Positions 23,265-33,711 are shown, counted from the first letter of the stretch. The stretch: 64,000 nucleotides of DNA from Glebionis coronaria (GCA_025667525.1 JANFOE010002267.1:1-64000), one strand, 5' to 3'. Notes: generated from the letters alone by a model not told the origin. Program-made: numbers and translations.

Positions 23265-24257
23265 ATGAGCATTTGTCATTCTCTGATGTAAAGTGCATAC
23301 TGTTTTCTTGGTTCTCTTAATCCTCTTCACAAAAGTCTTGATTTTCTTTCACCAATCCATTTAGTTAGTATTGAATATGAAGTTTTGAAATTTTGAGCTT
23401 TTTCATAAAAATTGGTCAAACTTGGTCAACATAAGCTCAAAAGAGCTTATTACAGATTTCTCATTCATTACTGGATAAAAATGGTTCTAGTTTGATTTCC
23501 CCTTCTTTAAATCAAGTGCTTAATCAGTTTCTTTACAAAAATCAGGTTGTGACTGATTAAAATAAGCTGTAGCTTATTTTGTGCTTATTAATAAGCACTC
23601 AATTGCTTATTTTGGACTTTTAGCTTAATTCCTCAGACACACATAGCTTAAATGGGATTTTAAGAGCTTTGCAAGTGATTTCAGCTTATTTGGTTGAGTA
23701 ATAAGCTCAAACGAGCTTAATCTTTCCTTTGTCCCGTTTTTAGTTAAAGGTTTAGTTTTATTGCACTTTAGTCCCTTCATTTCATTCAGTTTGGTAAACC
23801 TAGCTAAACTTCCTAATTTTGTGGTATTTGCATAATTCAGTCCTTTACATTTGGAGTTTGTTACATTTCAGTTGTCAAGTTGTTATTTTGTTACATTTTT
23901 GGTTAGGTTTGTTAAAGTTTTCACATAATTGGTCCTTTTAGTTAACTGTTTTGCATTAGTAGTCCTTATAACTTTTAGAATTTGCATTTCAAGCATTTTC
24001 ATTTCATAGAAATTACATTTTCAGCCCTTTTAGTTTCAAGTTTTGCATTTTATATTTTACTTGAATAGAATTTGGTATTTGCAACTTGTTTTACGTATAA
24101 GTAGGTTTATATTTTTCATTTTTACATAGTGTTGTTTGAATTAGCAATAGATTACCAAGCAAGCTTGAACAACCAAGAACAATAATAAATCCGATATTGG
24201 TTGGACTTTCTATTAGTTAAGAACTGAGAAAACGAACTTGCATTATTCTACATTTCA
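23257..24257 (+). repeat. F1 LTR3, 3' 1001 bp only
   Basis: Corresponds to LTR positions 2069-3069 (10743-11743 in LTR1). Fusion to gag occurred at a shared TTA (23254-23256; present in gag at 14049-14051 and in LTR1 at 10740-10742). About 5.9 kb of the expected sequence is missing: 3828 bp of internal region and 2068 bp of LTR. The right end is intact (CTACATTTCA) and is followed by ATGGT at 24258-24262. It differs from LTR1 at a few sites, for example CATTTTCATTT instead of CATTTCCATTT and AAGTAGG instead of AAGGAGG. Confidence 0.93.
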
Positions 24258-24262
24258 ATGGT

Positions 24263-24750
24263 ATTCAAGAAGGATTTGTTTATCTTTAAGGAATCACCAT
24301 CAGCAAAAGAATAGAAAACAGATTCTAAGTGAGCTTGGTGGTTAGTATGAAGAGGTCTTCAATGATGTTAAATTAGTATATAGGAAAAAGTGTTTCCTCT
24401 CTCGCTTCGCCTTTAAGACATATCTATTAGTTCTTGAAATTAATCTTGAGTATTGTAATCATATATTTGCAGGAGCTACACAATTGTTTCACAAAGAAAG
24501 CAGTTAGAACTGTTCTTTATCAGCTCTACGAGAGAATCCTCCTTAATCTATCTGGTTACACAAGCAAGTGAAGCACCATAGCTCATCGTTCTAGAAGTTT
24601 TATTTTATTCACCATGTGTCATATAATTCCATGTTCTTGAATTGCAGTTTTTATAATTCTGTTGTTACAATATATCAAAACTGACATGTATATGGTGCAG
24701 TACAAGGCTTTCACTCCCAGGTCCATAAGAGAAAAGAATAGTAACTTTAG
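24263..24750. other. Host sequence beside the F1 array, possibly decayed gene
   Basis: An acceptor-like TTTGCAG precedes GAGCTACAC at about 24474. The short frame that follows (ELHNCFTKK) weakly recalls the ELHYQ...FCTK segment of DEMETER-like glycosylases, fitting the clearer fragment downstream. The match is too short to call. Confidence 0.3.
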
Positions 24751-25062
24751 ATGTACCTACTGCAACAGATCAAGTACCACCTGCCACTACCTCTCGCTGA
24801 AAATGAAATCTATAAAAGTGAAAGGAATTGTGAGCCAATCAGTAAGGAACCAACAACGCCTGAACCAGAAGGCAATGAATTATCAGTAAGCAACATTGAG
24901 GATCAATACTATGAAGATTTTGATGAAATACCTACAATCAAGCTCCATATGAAAGGATTCACAACAAATTTGCAAACTATAATGCAGGATAGCAAGGAAT
25001 GTGATAACGATATGTCCAAAGCATTAGTTGCATTGAATCCTAATGCTGCTTGGTTTACTTAA
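24751..25062 (+). pseudogene. DEMETER/ROS1-like DNA glycosylase fragment
   Basis: Intact family members are nuclear bifunctional 5-methylcytosine DNA glycosylases that remove DNA methylation. This 103-codon frame matches the stretch between the iron-sulfur cluster region and the C-terminal domain. Key runs are LPLPLAENEIY, NCEPISKEPTTPEPE, IEDQYYEDFDEIPTIKL and DMSKALVALNPNAA. The family continues with TPKLKN...RLRTEHQVYELP, but here the frame ends at WFT and stop and the next exon is not found. No catalytic helix-hairpin-helix-Asp segment or Cys cluster is seen. It is a truncated copy or an isolated exon; the start at 24751 is only the first ATG, and upstream similarity is unclear. Confidence 0.8.
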
Positions 25063-25324
25063 TTTGGCATTTTTGCAAATTTCCCTAGGATGAATGGATT
25101 AATGAAATAATGAAAACATTTTACCTTTAGCCATCCTAAAAAGGTGCTCGAGTATCCAGAAAAAGACCAATAAAGCATGTTACCGTTCTACTAAATTACA
25201 TAGTTAGAGTAGTACACGACAAACTAAACATAGTCATTAACATTTAGGCTCAGCTAACCATCTAGTTAAACATCAAATAATAAGACAAGTATGTAATGGA
25301 TGAAAGACCTAACTGAAGCTTTTA
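25063..25324. other. Spacer after glycosylase fragment
   Basis: AT-rich with no recognised reading frame. The expected next exon of the DNA glycosylase is not found. Confidence 0.5.
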
Positions 25325-25603
25325 ATGGGAACCAAGAATTTCAATGAAGTTACATCGTCTTTAGCTTATAATAGTCATAATACAAACACAAACCCATTAG
25401 AGAACAATGCAAACAGAGTAGATGATTGTTACCTACTGCCAGATTCTGGAGGCTACAATGTTAAAGTAGATTTCAACGGTTATGGAGGCTGTAATGATAA
25501 TGTCGATTTTAATGGTTATAGAGGCTATGATAGTAATACTTATTTTTATGGTTATGCAGGCTATAATGGTAACACTTATTACTACAGTGATCTGGTGTAT
25601 TAA
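25325..25603 (+). CDS. Hypothetical Gly/Tyr/Asn-rich short protein (92 aa)
   Basis: I do not recognise this frame. Residues from about 45 on consist of degenerate repeats such as FNGYGGCND, FNGYRGYDS, FYGYAGYNG and TYYY, from a 36-bp DNA repeat with a GGCTATAATGG-like core. Such tracts occur in glycine-rich RNA-binding proteins and in chance-open minisatellites. No splice signal, signal peptide or membrane segment is seen. Confidence 0.25.
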   Translation: MGTKNFNEVTSSLAYNSHNTNTNPLENNANRVDDCYLLPDSGGYNVKVDFNGYGGCNDNVDFNGYRGYDSNTYFYGYAGYNGNTYYYSDLVY

Positions 25604-26579
25604 AATAACATTTCCCATAACCATCTAAAATGTGAAGGGGATGTTTCTAAAAAGGATTTTCCAAAAGCTTGCTGGCTCTGGCACAAAATAACAGAAAACA
25701 AAATATAAAGCTTAAAAAATCACATCACCTGTTAAATCACATAAACCGGCGTCCGATAGTGAGATACAACCCAGTCACTATAAGCCTTTGAAGAGACGTT
25801 ATGATGCTCTTTATTCGGAACTAAATCGCAGAAGATTTGGACTCAAGGGAAACTAACAGTCACTAATAATGGTGTAATTGAAACGAGCAATCTCAGCAGG
25901 TAATTCCTGTTCCGTGACTGGGATATTGGACAGGCCAAATCCACTGTTGTTGCTGATGCGACTATTTAAACTCACCAAAGACTGCCATTTAATAAGCTAA
26001 TAGAGCATGCTAATAGATTTTAAAACACCTCCTTAAATATTTGAGATGGTGCTAAAAATTTCATATGTAATCTAAGATATGTTAGTAGTCTAGCTCCCAC
26101 TTAAGCCTTTGTGAAATAGTAAGGATGGCGACCAACAAATATGCAAATCAGGACGCTCGACCCCACCAGCAGAACCTGTGTTAGACCAATAACATCTACA
26201 TTTCACACATATCTCTCCTCTACAAAATAATATAGATACCAAATAGTTACTAATCGTTACTTAATACTTATAAATAAGTTGGTTAGATTTATTGGGTTGT
26301 ATAAATTCGTTTAGAAATTGGGACGAAAGTGTTGACTAATCTGTAATATTTATCATCATATCAAACATATATTACTTTACCCTATGACATTTAACAGAAT
26401 TAGAGACATTTTTTCCTCTGTGACTAATCCGTAATATTTGTTAACTCGTTCTTTCTTTTAAAATACTTAGTTATATGGTCACTGTGCACCTTCTTAAGGT
26501 TGAAACAGTCCCGTTATTGTTGGGTATCTTATTTGTTATCGAAAATTAATTTGCCAAATTTATTATTTTCCTATTTCAG
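25604..26579. other. Intergenic or intronic, no gene seen
   Basis: Nothing recognised. It ends at an acceptor-like TTTTCCTATTTCAG before 26580. Confidence 0.45.
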
Positions 26580-26659
26580 AAAGAGTCAGAAGTTAATGAC
26601 GGGAAAAGCAAAATTGATACTGTCGGAAGCAGTCCACAGGGTGATGGAACCGCAAGTAG
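26580..26659 (+). other. Possible 80-bp exon of an unknown gene
   Basis: Pyrimidine-rich tract and CAG directly before 26580, and AG followed by GTAAG at 26660. The more balanced base composition between them encodes ESEVNDGKSKID and VGSSPQGDGTAS in one frame without a stop. The outer Tat element inserted 124 bp downstream, so if this is an exon, the gene is interrupted. No product can be named. Confidence 0.35.
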
Positions 26660-26788
26660 GTAAGTTTTTATTCTTTAGCATTTGGATTAATGTGCAAGCG
26701 GTATATAAGGAAAGAAAACATCATTTTAAACTTTGTATAGACCTTTCTGTTATCGAGTTCTATCTACACATTCAAATGTCATGTACTC

Positions 26789-27374
26789 TATTGATACAAA
26801 AGTTGGGGTAGACCAAGGTTGACCTAAATTAGGCTTAATTTAGGGTCTTGTGGGCTCCGACTCCTACACCAAGTGAAACTTGCTTTGAGGACCCTACACA
26901 ATAAACATACACCGTTAGGCTTACTGTGGGTTTGTGACCCACGATTAGACTCCAGCGTGAGAGTAAGTAATCGATTTGAGTATGTAGTGTTTAGGGTATT
27001 ATGTGTATCCTACCTTTGTGGAACCTATGGGGTTCCTTTTATACCCGAGAGAGTCCTGGCTGGGCTCTCCTACTCTTGCGGCCAAAGGAAGAGATAATGA
27101 CCTAAATTAGCTTGATCTTTATCGTATAACCAAGGCAAGTGTATATCTCTTCACTCTAGGCGAATATATCTATATGATAGATTATACTCCTGTCTGATCT
27201 TGCCGCACTAAGTCAAGGACCTGGTTAAGTAATTAACCCTATGTGCGACAGCGGCTTACTGGGCCTACTGGGCTTACGCGCGCACATCACACAAGACTTT
27301 AATCTATCCCTGATGGATGCGGGTAGTACCCGTGGGTCGGGCTATCCAGCCGAACTAGGGACTATACGTCATCA
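26789..27374 (-). repeat. Tat element 3' LTR, with polypurine tract beside it
   Basis: The plus strand reads TATTGATACAAAAG at the left tip; the other copy has TGTTGATAC, so this outer tip carries a G-to-A change. The right tip is CGTCATCA. Immediately after, the plus strand shows TGTCCCCCCCAGTC (27375-27388), on the minus strand a polypurine tract GACTGGGGGGGACA touching the LTR. This fixes the element on the minus strand. Confidence 0.9.
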
Positions 27375-27641
27375 TGTCCCCCCCAGTCTAGTGGTCGTAG
27401 GTTCCAACCGCGGCTACTAGAATATAAACCAGTCATGCCTCTACGCAAAACAAAAACGAATACCCGCACAATCCACATGAAATGATTTTGAATAACTATA
27501 CACGTTAGATTCCACTATCACAACCCTGCATCGAGAACTGGGAAAGACACTAACCACGTTAGAGGAGCCATCTAGCCAACACTGTAGGATGAACAAAGCA
27601 TTTGGGACACATGCCGCAAGATCCCATGCCGCTATAGTGTG

Positions 27642-28555
27642 TATATAAATGCAGTCTGACAGACATCCAACCTTCTTCTTTGACTATCTACAAAAAACCT
27701 TCCCACCATTGTTAAAAATAGCAGGAAAAAACTTCGAAGAAAAAAGTACACCAATTCTACACCCGTGTCAAAATATCTGTAAAGAAAAAAATGGTAGCAC
27801 AGCTGTTTGATGTGACATCCCGCATAACAGAACAAGAACTCTCCCGCTTCATCACGAAATACCATATATCTTCATATCTCCACCCTGCTGTACCCGATCT
27901 ACAAGAACATATTGGAAGTTTCCCGGATGGAAAAATTGGTATATACAGCAGATTTACCGAGTTCTCCAACAATCACATACCCCTAAGTCGCTTTCTGATG
28001 GATATACTGAGCTACTACAGCATACACCTTTCGCAGCTGCATTGTATAGGTGCCGCCAAAATCTCAAATTTTGAAATAAACTGCTTGCTGAAGAATGTTG
28101 ACCCCACAATAAACCTTTTCCGAGCCTTCTATCGTCCCTCATGGATAAACGGTTGGATATCCTTTGCAAAACGCCCTGGTCAGCTACAATGTTACTCGGA
28201 AAAGCTGGATTCACTAAAGAAGTGGAATGATAAGTTCTTTTGGGTAGATAAAGTTGTATTTCCATTTGATTATGGTTTCATCACTCCTGAGACAATAATA
28301 AAAGATGGCCGCCCTATTGTTGGTTCGTACAATGAAGCAGACGCCCAGGTAATTACCACAGACCGGATACCAATGCAGGAATACCCAGAGGCCCTTCTAT
28401 ACGCCCTAGGACTGAGCCATACTCCGACCCTTCCTGCAAACCACCTCCCCCAATATTTAGACAAATTCGTCCATGGTAAGGACCTTGTAATAAAAAAATC
28501 AACAAATGCAAAAAACTTATGCGCACATATTCACATATGCCCCATATTACTGTAG
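27642..28555 (+). CDS. Antisense gene of the Tat element, N-terminal part (PF04195-like)
   Basis: A 254-codon frame from ATG 27791, opposite to the element's own genes. It resembles the 'putative gypsy type transposon' domain (PF04195-like) often annotated in plants. Conserved wording: IGIYSRFTEFSN, RFLMDILSYYSIHLSQLH, FYRPSWINGWISF, and LKKWNDKFFWVD. It has its own TATATAAAT at 27642-27650, about 140 bp before the ATG. A donor site ATG/GTAAG at 28475/28476 suggests the first exon ends there, with the last codons to 28555 being intron. Its molecular role is unknown. Extra and antisense ORFs between pol and the 3' LTR are known for Tat elements. Confidence 0.75.
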
Positions 28556-29579
28556 AACTAACCTATACGCAACTTGTGAAGTGTGAGAATCCATGCGCTA
28601 TGAAAATGCACCCTCGACCTTTCACACCCTTCTAGCTATCTCATGGATGGCACGTTTGGCAATGTACCATAGCCCTGGAGTTCCCTTCTCCAACACCTGG
28701 AGGAGGCGCTGAGAGGATAACCGCAGTAAACGCTACTCCTATCTGAAGTGTGCCATGTACCATTGAGTCTTCATCAGAAGAAACGAACCTGGGAGGGGAG
28801 GAAGACCATGGACTTGGAGGGGATTCCTGCGCAGGCCCAACAGAAGAGATCATACCGGTTCCCAGTTACAAACAGTTACCGTGCTCCCCCACGCAGCAAA
28901 TTCCCAAAAGGGGAAGAACACTGCAGACCAGACCTCGCGCCGACGTGACTTCGTGGGGAATACTCTCAAGGCCACAGGGAAAGACACATTTGCCTAGGTA
29001 CATCACTATACCACTCCTGATCCTTTATTCAAATCAAATAATGAGTGCACTTTCCTAACACTCGTAGGGTATTAAACGTGCATCTCCCAAGTCGCAACGA
29101 CCAAAGCTGGTGCAAGTACCTCGAAGTCTACCAAATTCGTTCCCTCCCAGAATTGCACCCACTCATGCGTTCTAGACTGCGCAACTGCATGCGAGGATTT
29201 TTGCCACCACCTAACTCCCCCTGGCCGCGCACAACACTTGCAGGAAATGCCCGCCACAACACTAATGAGAGAGCTGGATACAGTTACTTCTTAAGAAATA
29301 ACTCTAGTTGCGCACTTGAAAAAGAAGGTATCCCAGCTATCAGAGCAAGTGGCACAGGCAAATCAAAAGGTCCACCAGGCAGCAGAACAAAAAGATCGCG
29401 AACTCCCCACTGCCAAGTGCCAACTTACAGGTTTGCGCGCTACATCCAACATAAATGTCGGATCCATCCAATATCTAGAGGATGAAAACGTAACATTATC
29501 GGAACTTATAGAACGCGAGCGCTGCTTGCGTGTGAGGCAATAGGATGAAATAGCTGGGCTATGTCGAAGCTGGAAGAAG
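28556..29579 (+). pseudogene. Antisense gene, middle exons, decayed
   Basis: Between the two long frames lie pieces in several frames: an acidic segment (SSSEETNLGGEEDHGLGG, about 28770-28825), a basic Pro/Ser-rich piece (IKRASPKSQRPK, from about 29070 after an acceptor-like CTCGTAG), and a coiled-coil piece (KKKVSQLSEQVAQANQKVHQ, from about 29319). TAG at 29541-29543 interrupts the coiled coil, which continues as DEIAGLCRSWKK. A basic Pro/Ser linker followed by a coiled coil between the domains is the layout I associate with these antisense proteins. Exon borders are inferred and the copy is not fully functional. Confidence 0.5.
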
Positions 29580-30400
29580 GTATGATTGCCCTTACTTCAA
29601 ATTGTAACAATTTTGTTGCCAATTGACAGAAAGATATGGCTAAGAAATCCAAGATCCTGAAGTATATGAGCACTGATTTTGATGAAGAGCTTTACCCACA
29701 TCATACCGCCGTGCGGGCAGAGAATCATTGGTTAATAAAGCATGGCTTGCCATTGGCTGTGAAAAGTTCCATGGAGCAGCCCCACCTCCATAAAGTTATC
29801 AGGGGTCTTTTCGATGCTGCACGGCTACTAGGACAAAGCCTCGCCATGGAGCGCGCCCTGGAGGAAAAGCTAATGACCAGACCCCTGGAGGGTATTGAAA
29901 TTTACTCCTGGTACGCGCAAGAACTCTTTGATGTCGCATTCCATAGACTAGAAGGCCTCCCGCTGCCCATTATAGACCGCCTTGAGAAAGACCAAGATTT
30001 TCCTATAAGTGTGACCATGGTTTGCCTTACTTTGGCAAGTCATCACGTAGAGGGAACAGAAGATGGTCCCCCTGCCCTAGCCAAACCAGATGTTTCGCAA
30101 CTACAGGTCCCTGTCTACATATCTAGTGCGCCAATAATGATCTCGCTGGAAGACAAGCTAAAACAGCAAGTGAGACGTGTTGCAAAGAAGAACCAGACTT
30201 CAACTAAAGGTGTTGCTATTGGCTTAGTTTTGGCACATCCTAGTCGATCTGATGGTGTACCAGATAGCATGCCTTCCATCAACGTATACCAGACTCGCGT
30301 GTTACAATGTATGAAGGAGGCATGGGCACAGCACTCCGCGTCATTGAACCCCGCGCACCGCAGGTTGAAGAGGCCGCTTTCAGCGAACGACCTTCTATAG
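29580..30400 (+). CDS. Antisense gene of the Tat element, C-terminal exon
   Basis: A 50-bp intron-like piece, GTATG...TTGACAG (29580-29629), joins the upstream coiled coil in frame to this segment; 50 bp is short for a plant intron. The open frame from ATG 29636 runs 254 codons, with wording such as LIKHGLPLAVKSSMEQPHLH, YAQELFDVAFHRLEGLP and SLEDKLKQQVRR. It is helical and acidic, with no enzyme motif. It lies 1.1 kb after the N-terminal part on the same strand, so I treat both as one spliced gene. The product is unknown. Confidence 0.6.
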
Positions 30401-31239
30401 AGGGCACCTTTCTTTACCATTTATCTTGTACTAATTATTCACAATAACTTTGTAAGCTAACGAATTTGTATATTATTTATGGCAACCTGCTTGTTTGCCA
30501 ATTCATAGCTTCCTACACTATGTTCACGTTCTTTGTTATACACGTGGGTCCAGGTGTTTGTATTCACGTCTGTGTGAGACAGAACACCTGTTTGTGAGTA
30601 CACTCATCAGAGTGCGACTCTAACTTATGGGCGAGTCAAACGTCATTACGTGTGGTCCTGCCAATACTACCATAAGTAATGTCATAGAGAATGACACGTT
30701 TGTTAGGCGTGCACACTGTGTCTTGTGCATATCCGTCATAAAGTATGCAGACTGCTACACTTACCACAACGTCTTGTTGGAAGCTGCCTAACAACGGATA
30801 CCTGATCCAGCGCTATTGGGGGGCATCCCTCTTACATGACAAGTTTAATTAGTAGGGTAAACTTAGTCCTCTTATTTTACAGGGAAACGTTTATTGTACA
30901 TGTACACCGGAAGGCCAAACATATATATATTTTAGAGAAGAAACAACACTCTTATGCATAAAAGATAAAAAAGAAAAGATTATTTGGGCTGCGGAGCTAG
31001 CTAGGAACCGCAACATTTTATTCATATTTTTGCCAATGTTGTAATAACAAAAAAGGAAACCCTAAAAAGAAACAACAATAAAGAAAAAATACATGGATAC
31101 TTATTGGGGCTAGTAGTAGCCAAGGGAATGGTCCATGCTAAATATGCAATATCTTATGGAGAGTATAGTCCACGATTCTGGCTGCCTCTCAACTCACTTC
31201 TTGCAGGGCTGGATAGCGATTCCACATAGCCACACACAC
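30401..31239. other. Tat internal spacer between antisense gene and integrase
   Basis: No reading frame of note on either strand. This separates the converging antisense gene (plus) and the integrase remnant (minus). It probably holds the ends of both transcripts. Confidence 0.5.
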
Positions 31240-31899
31240 TCATCCTAGTCTGTGAGGATCCTTTGCTTGCCTGACCACACCGTTTGTGCTTCGTGCTGAT
31301 GGTAGTACGCCCATACGATCTTGCTGCCGCGTGGTATGTGGAGTTATCCTGGCTGCGGGGACGACTACTCCCCTGCGCTGCTGTTGGTGGCTACATTTGG
31401 ACGGGAGCAGCGTTGCTGCGTACCGTGCCATATTTTCAATTGACGTTGCTAGGGAACCCAGAGTACGCCCCATCTTTGAGAGTAATCCTCCTTCCTCTGC
31501 GCCTTTAGTTGAGAGTGGGCCAATAATCCTGTTAGAATTCGTCTGATGTCTTGAGTCCGCTTGGCATCTCTGACAATGCGCCACTATTTTACGCGCATCC
31601 TTATGTATAAATGGCCAAAAGTACCCTGAGCGAGTGACTTCATCAACCATATCTACCGGGCCGCGAGGACACACTCTTCTGTGCGCGGCTTCCACCACTG
31701 CCCGCGTTTGATCTGGTGCTAAGCATTGCAACATCCGACCTTTACCTGTTTGTGTGTACAGCGTTCCTTTGACAATTTTAAAGTACCTAGCTTGCACATG
31801 TATCTGCCTAGCCTTCCTTCTACTGCTTTGCAATTTGTTATGTGACATGAACTTTCGAATGGGTGTCATCCACGTTGGTGATTCCATGTCTGCACTCAC
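31240..31899 (-). pseudogene. Tat integrase, N-terminal zinc-binding part
   Basis: The minus-strand frame reads TWMTPIRKFM, then ARQIHVQARYFKIVKGTLY, AAHRRVC, SGYFWPFIHKDARKIVAHCQRCQ. This is the HHCC zinc-binding domain of retroviral-type integrases, with CQRC as the Cys pair. The D,D-35-E catalytic core should follow, but the frame runs into unrelated-looking residues after the start of the core (KMGRTLGSLA), consistent with frame changes. The 219-codon frame is therefore non-functional. Confidence 0.8.
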
Positions 31900-32159
31900 A
31901 TTTTGTGCAAGATAAAATCGACTAGAACGTGATCAGGAGGCTTATTCATGTTTACAATTGAAAGTTGGTCCATGTCCACCGAGATTTCGTCCTCCTCTTC
32001 TACAACCCTTCGCATAGCAAATTCTGCGAACCGTGCCGTCATGTCCCGTATCCTTTCCGTATACTGGATTAGCACCTGCCCTCGTGGCTCGCATGAACCG
32101 TTGACTCTACTTTCCATCAGAGGGTTGTATGTGTAGGCCACTAGACGCTTCATTCCCAT
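31896..32159 (-). pseudogene. Tat RNase H remnant
   Basis: Wording such as LVAYTYNPLMESRVNGSCE, QVLIQYTERIRDMTARFAEF and an ending like DHVLVDFILHKM matches the C-terminal part of the Tat RNase H domain just before integrase. The 5' part of RNase H and the whole reverse transcriptase are absent: the protease region begins within 100 bp upstream (32251). This is a deletion inside pol. Confidence 0.7.
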
Positions 32160-32250
32160 TCTTAGCGCAAACTAAGACCTGCTATGAGGGCCTCGAAATC
32201 TGCTTCCATGCTAGTGGTAGGGAAGTCAAACAACAATGCGTACGTGATTT

Positions 32251-32961
32251 TTATATCGCCCTGGTTTGTGAGGATGAACCCTGCATCTGGTCCCCCTTTC
32301 CTACGAAGCCTGTCGAGAAGAGGACCCACGGGAGCTCTGACAGCGAGTCCTCGCGCACAGATATGCTCGGCGCCTGGGATTCCTCCAAGATAAGCCTCCT
32401 TTTGTTTATCTGTGGACTGGGCTCCCTATCGTGTCGACACCTGTCCGCCTGCTTCCTTTTAGCGCTGATGCTAGAAGTACTGTTACCCCCTTCGATTGTG
32501 TCTATGTTACGGATGGTAACTACTCCATTTTGTACTGGGAATTTGAACATAGCATGTGTCGTGGAAGGTACTGCGCGCAACGTCTTTAGTGCCAGCTGTC
32601 CAATTATCCCGTTGTACGAGGATTGAGACCGCACAACCATGAAGTCCATCCACTCCGTTGTCGAGTGCTCCGCGTTCCCAATGGTCACCTGTGTGCAAAG
32701 ATGCCCTAGTGGTCGAGTCTTATCACCGCTAAACCCTGTGAGGATCTGTGTTGTCTCTTCTAGCTCCTTCCTTATTTACCATGGCAGTCGTGCGAAACAA
32801 TGTTCGTTTAATATGTTCGCTGCAGACCCCCCGTCGACGCACATGCCTTCTATAGTGTGGTCGCCGAGGGCTATGTCAATTGTTAATGAACCGAATCTGT
32901 AGTCCATATTTGAAAGAGTATGGAATGTTATTTCTTTATCCTGCAAAAATTCCACGACCAC
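32251..32961 (-). pseudogene. Tat aspartic protease region
   Basis: Two minus-strand frames: 32961-32776 with FGSLTIDIALGDHTIEGM then VDGGSAANILNEHCFARLPW, and 32688-32251 with VTIGNAEHSTTEWMDFMVV, SSYNGIIGQLALKTLRAVPS. DGG is the active-site form usual in Tat proteases. A TAA separates the frames at about 32775. The tail of the second frame (acidic and basic linker) leads towards pol, which is deleted. Confidence 0.8.
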
Positions 32962-33128
32962 CCTTCTTTACATGAAAGATTTTTCCCTTTCTACCATGTA
33001 TATGGTTATTGGTTTATCCTTCTGTTTTTTTTCACTTAAACCTTCTTCGCATCCGCGTTCTTTCTCCAATCTCTTATCAGGTGGTTCAACTTCCCTGCTT
33101 TTACCAGGCTCTCAATGTGCCTTTTCAA

Positions 33129-33608
33129 CTAAATACACTCATCAGTAGCGTGCCCTTTATTATCATGGTACTTGTTGTGATTTGTGTTATCTTGTTTATC
33201 TACTGGTCCCAACATTGGGCTAGGCTTTGGAAAACTTGTTCCTTCTGATAGAAATATCTCTCTGGAGGTTTTTTGTAGCGGGGTGAACTTGTTGTTGTTG
33301 TTGTTGTTGCGCCTTTGCTTTGCCGCTCCTTGAAAGTCCAACGTGCGACTGATATTTTGCCCATATGATTGTTTCTTGGGCATGTCTTGGTACTTGTAGC
33401 CCGATGCCATCTGTCGGCTATCTGCTCCTGCGGTTTCTCCTTGAATAGATGCTCGTACTTTTTTCATTACCCCGTCAAATGTTGTCGGGGTTCTGTCGTT
33501 GAACTTTTTTATTAGGTCTGGATTTGTGATGCCTGCGAGGAATCCAAAAATCTTTAGTATTTCCAGGCAATCCTTAATCTGGTTGCATTCGGATTTAAAT
33601 CGTTCCAT
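33129..33608 (-). pseudogene. Tat gag, 3' part
   Basis: The minus-strand frame begins MERFKSECNQIKDCLEILK, then FGFLAGITNPDLIKKFNDRT and VMKKVRASIQGE, the second half of the Tat gag domain, followed by an Asn/Lys/Gln linker with an (Asn)n run and HDNKGHATDEC at the end. The preceding part of gag is 27.6 kb away at 61315-62460 because the Copia derivative inserted between 33711 and 61315. Stops lie between 33608 and the insertion point. Confidence 0.85.
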
Positions 33609-33711
33609 GAAGTCTTATAGGCTCTCCTTATGCCTCTGCTTCACTCTCGCAAGTGAAACCGAGCTTTTGTCATACTTATTCTGCTACAGATAGTTCCTGC
33701 GGAACACTCTT

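Larger units (their letters stand above)
8675..24257 (+). mobile_element. F1: Athila-like, pol-less LTR element in tandem form
   Basis: Order: LTR1 (8675-11743), internal 1 (11744-17879), LTR2 (17880-20948), truncated internal 2 (20949-23256), 3' third of LTR3 (23257-24257). The whole array is bounded by ATGGT at 8670-8674 and 24258-24262. The repeat period is exactly 9205 bp (LTR start to LTR start and gag start to gag start). A single unit would be 12274 bp. Internal 1 encodes gag and protease only; I find no reverse transcriptase, RNase H or integrase. The tRNA-Asp-type primer site and the DLGASINLMP protease wording place it near Athila. It fits the class called TR-GAG (terminal repeats with gag only), and would depend on an autonomous partner. 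LTR1 and LTR2 show one difference by eye (G at 9266, A at 18471), so it is very young. Confidence 0.92.

Noticed and set aside
28270..28464. Minus-strand frames opposite the antisense gene, as part of Tat pol
   Set aside because: No pol wording; shadows of the plus-strand frame.
31284..32902. Plus-strand frames opposite the Tat integrase and protease
   Set aside because: They overlap recognised minus-strand domains and have no similarity of their own.
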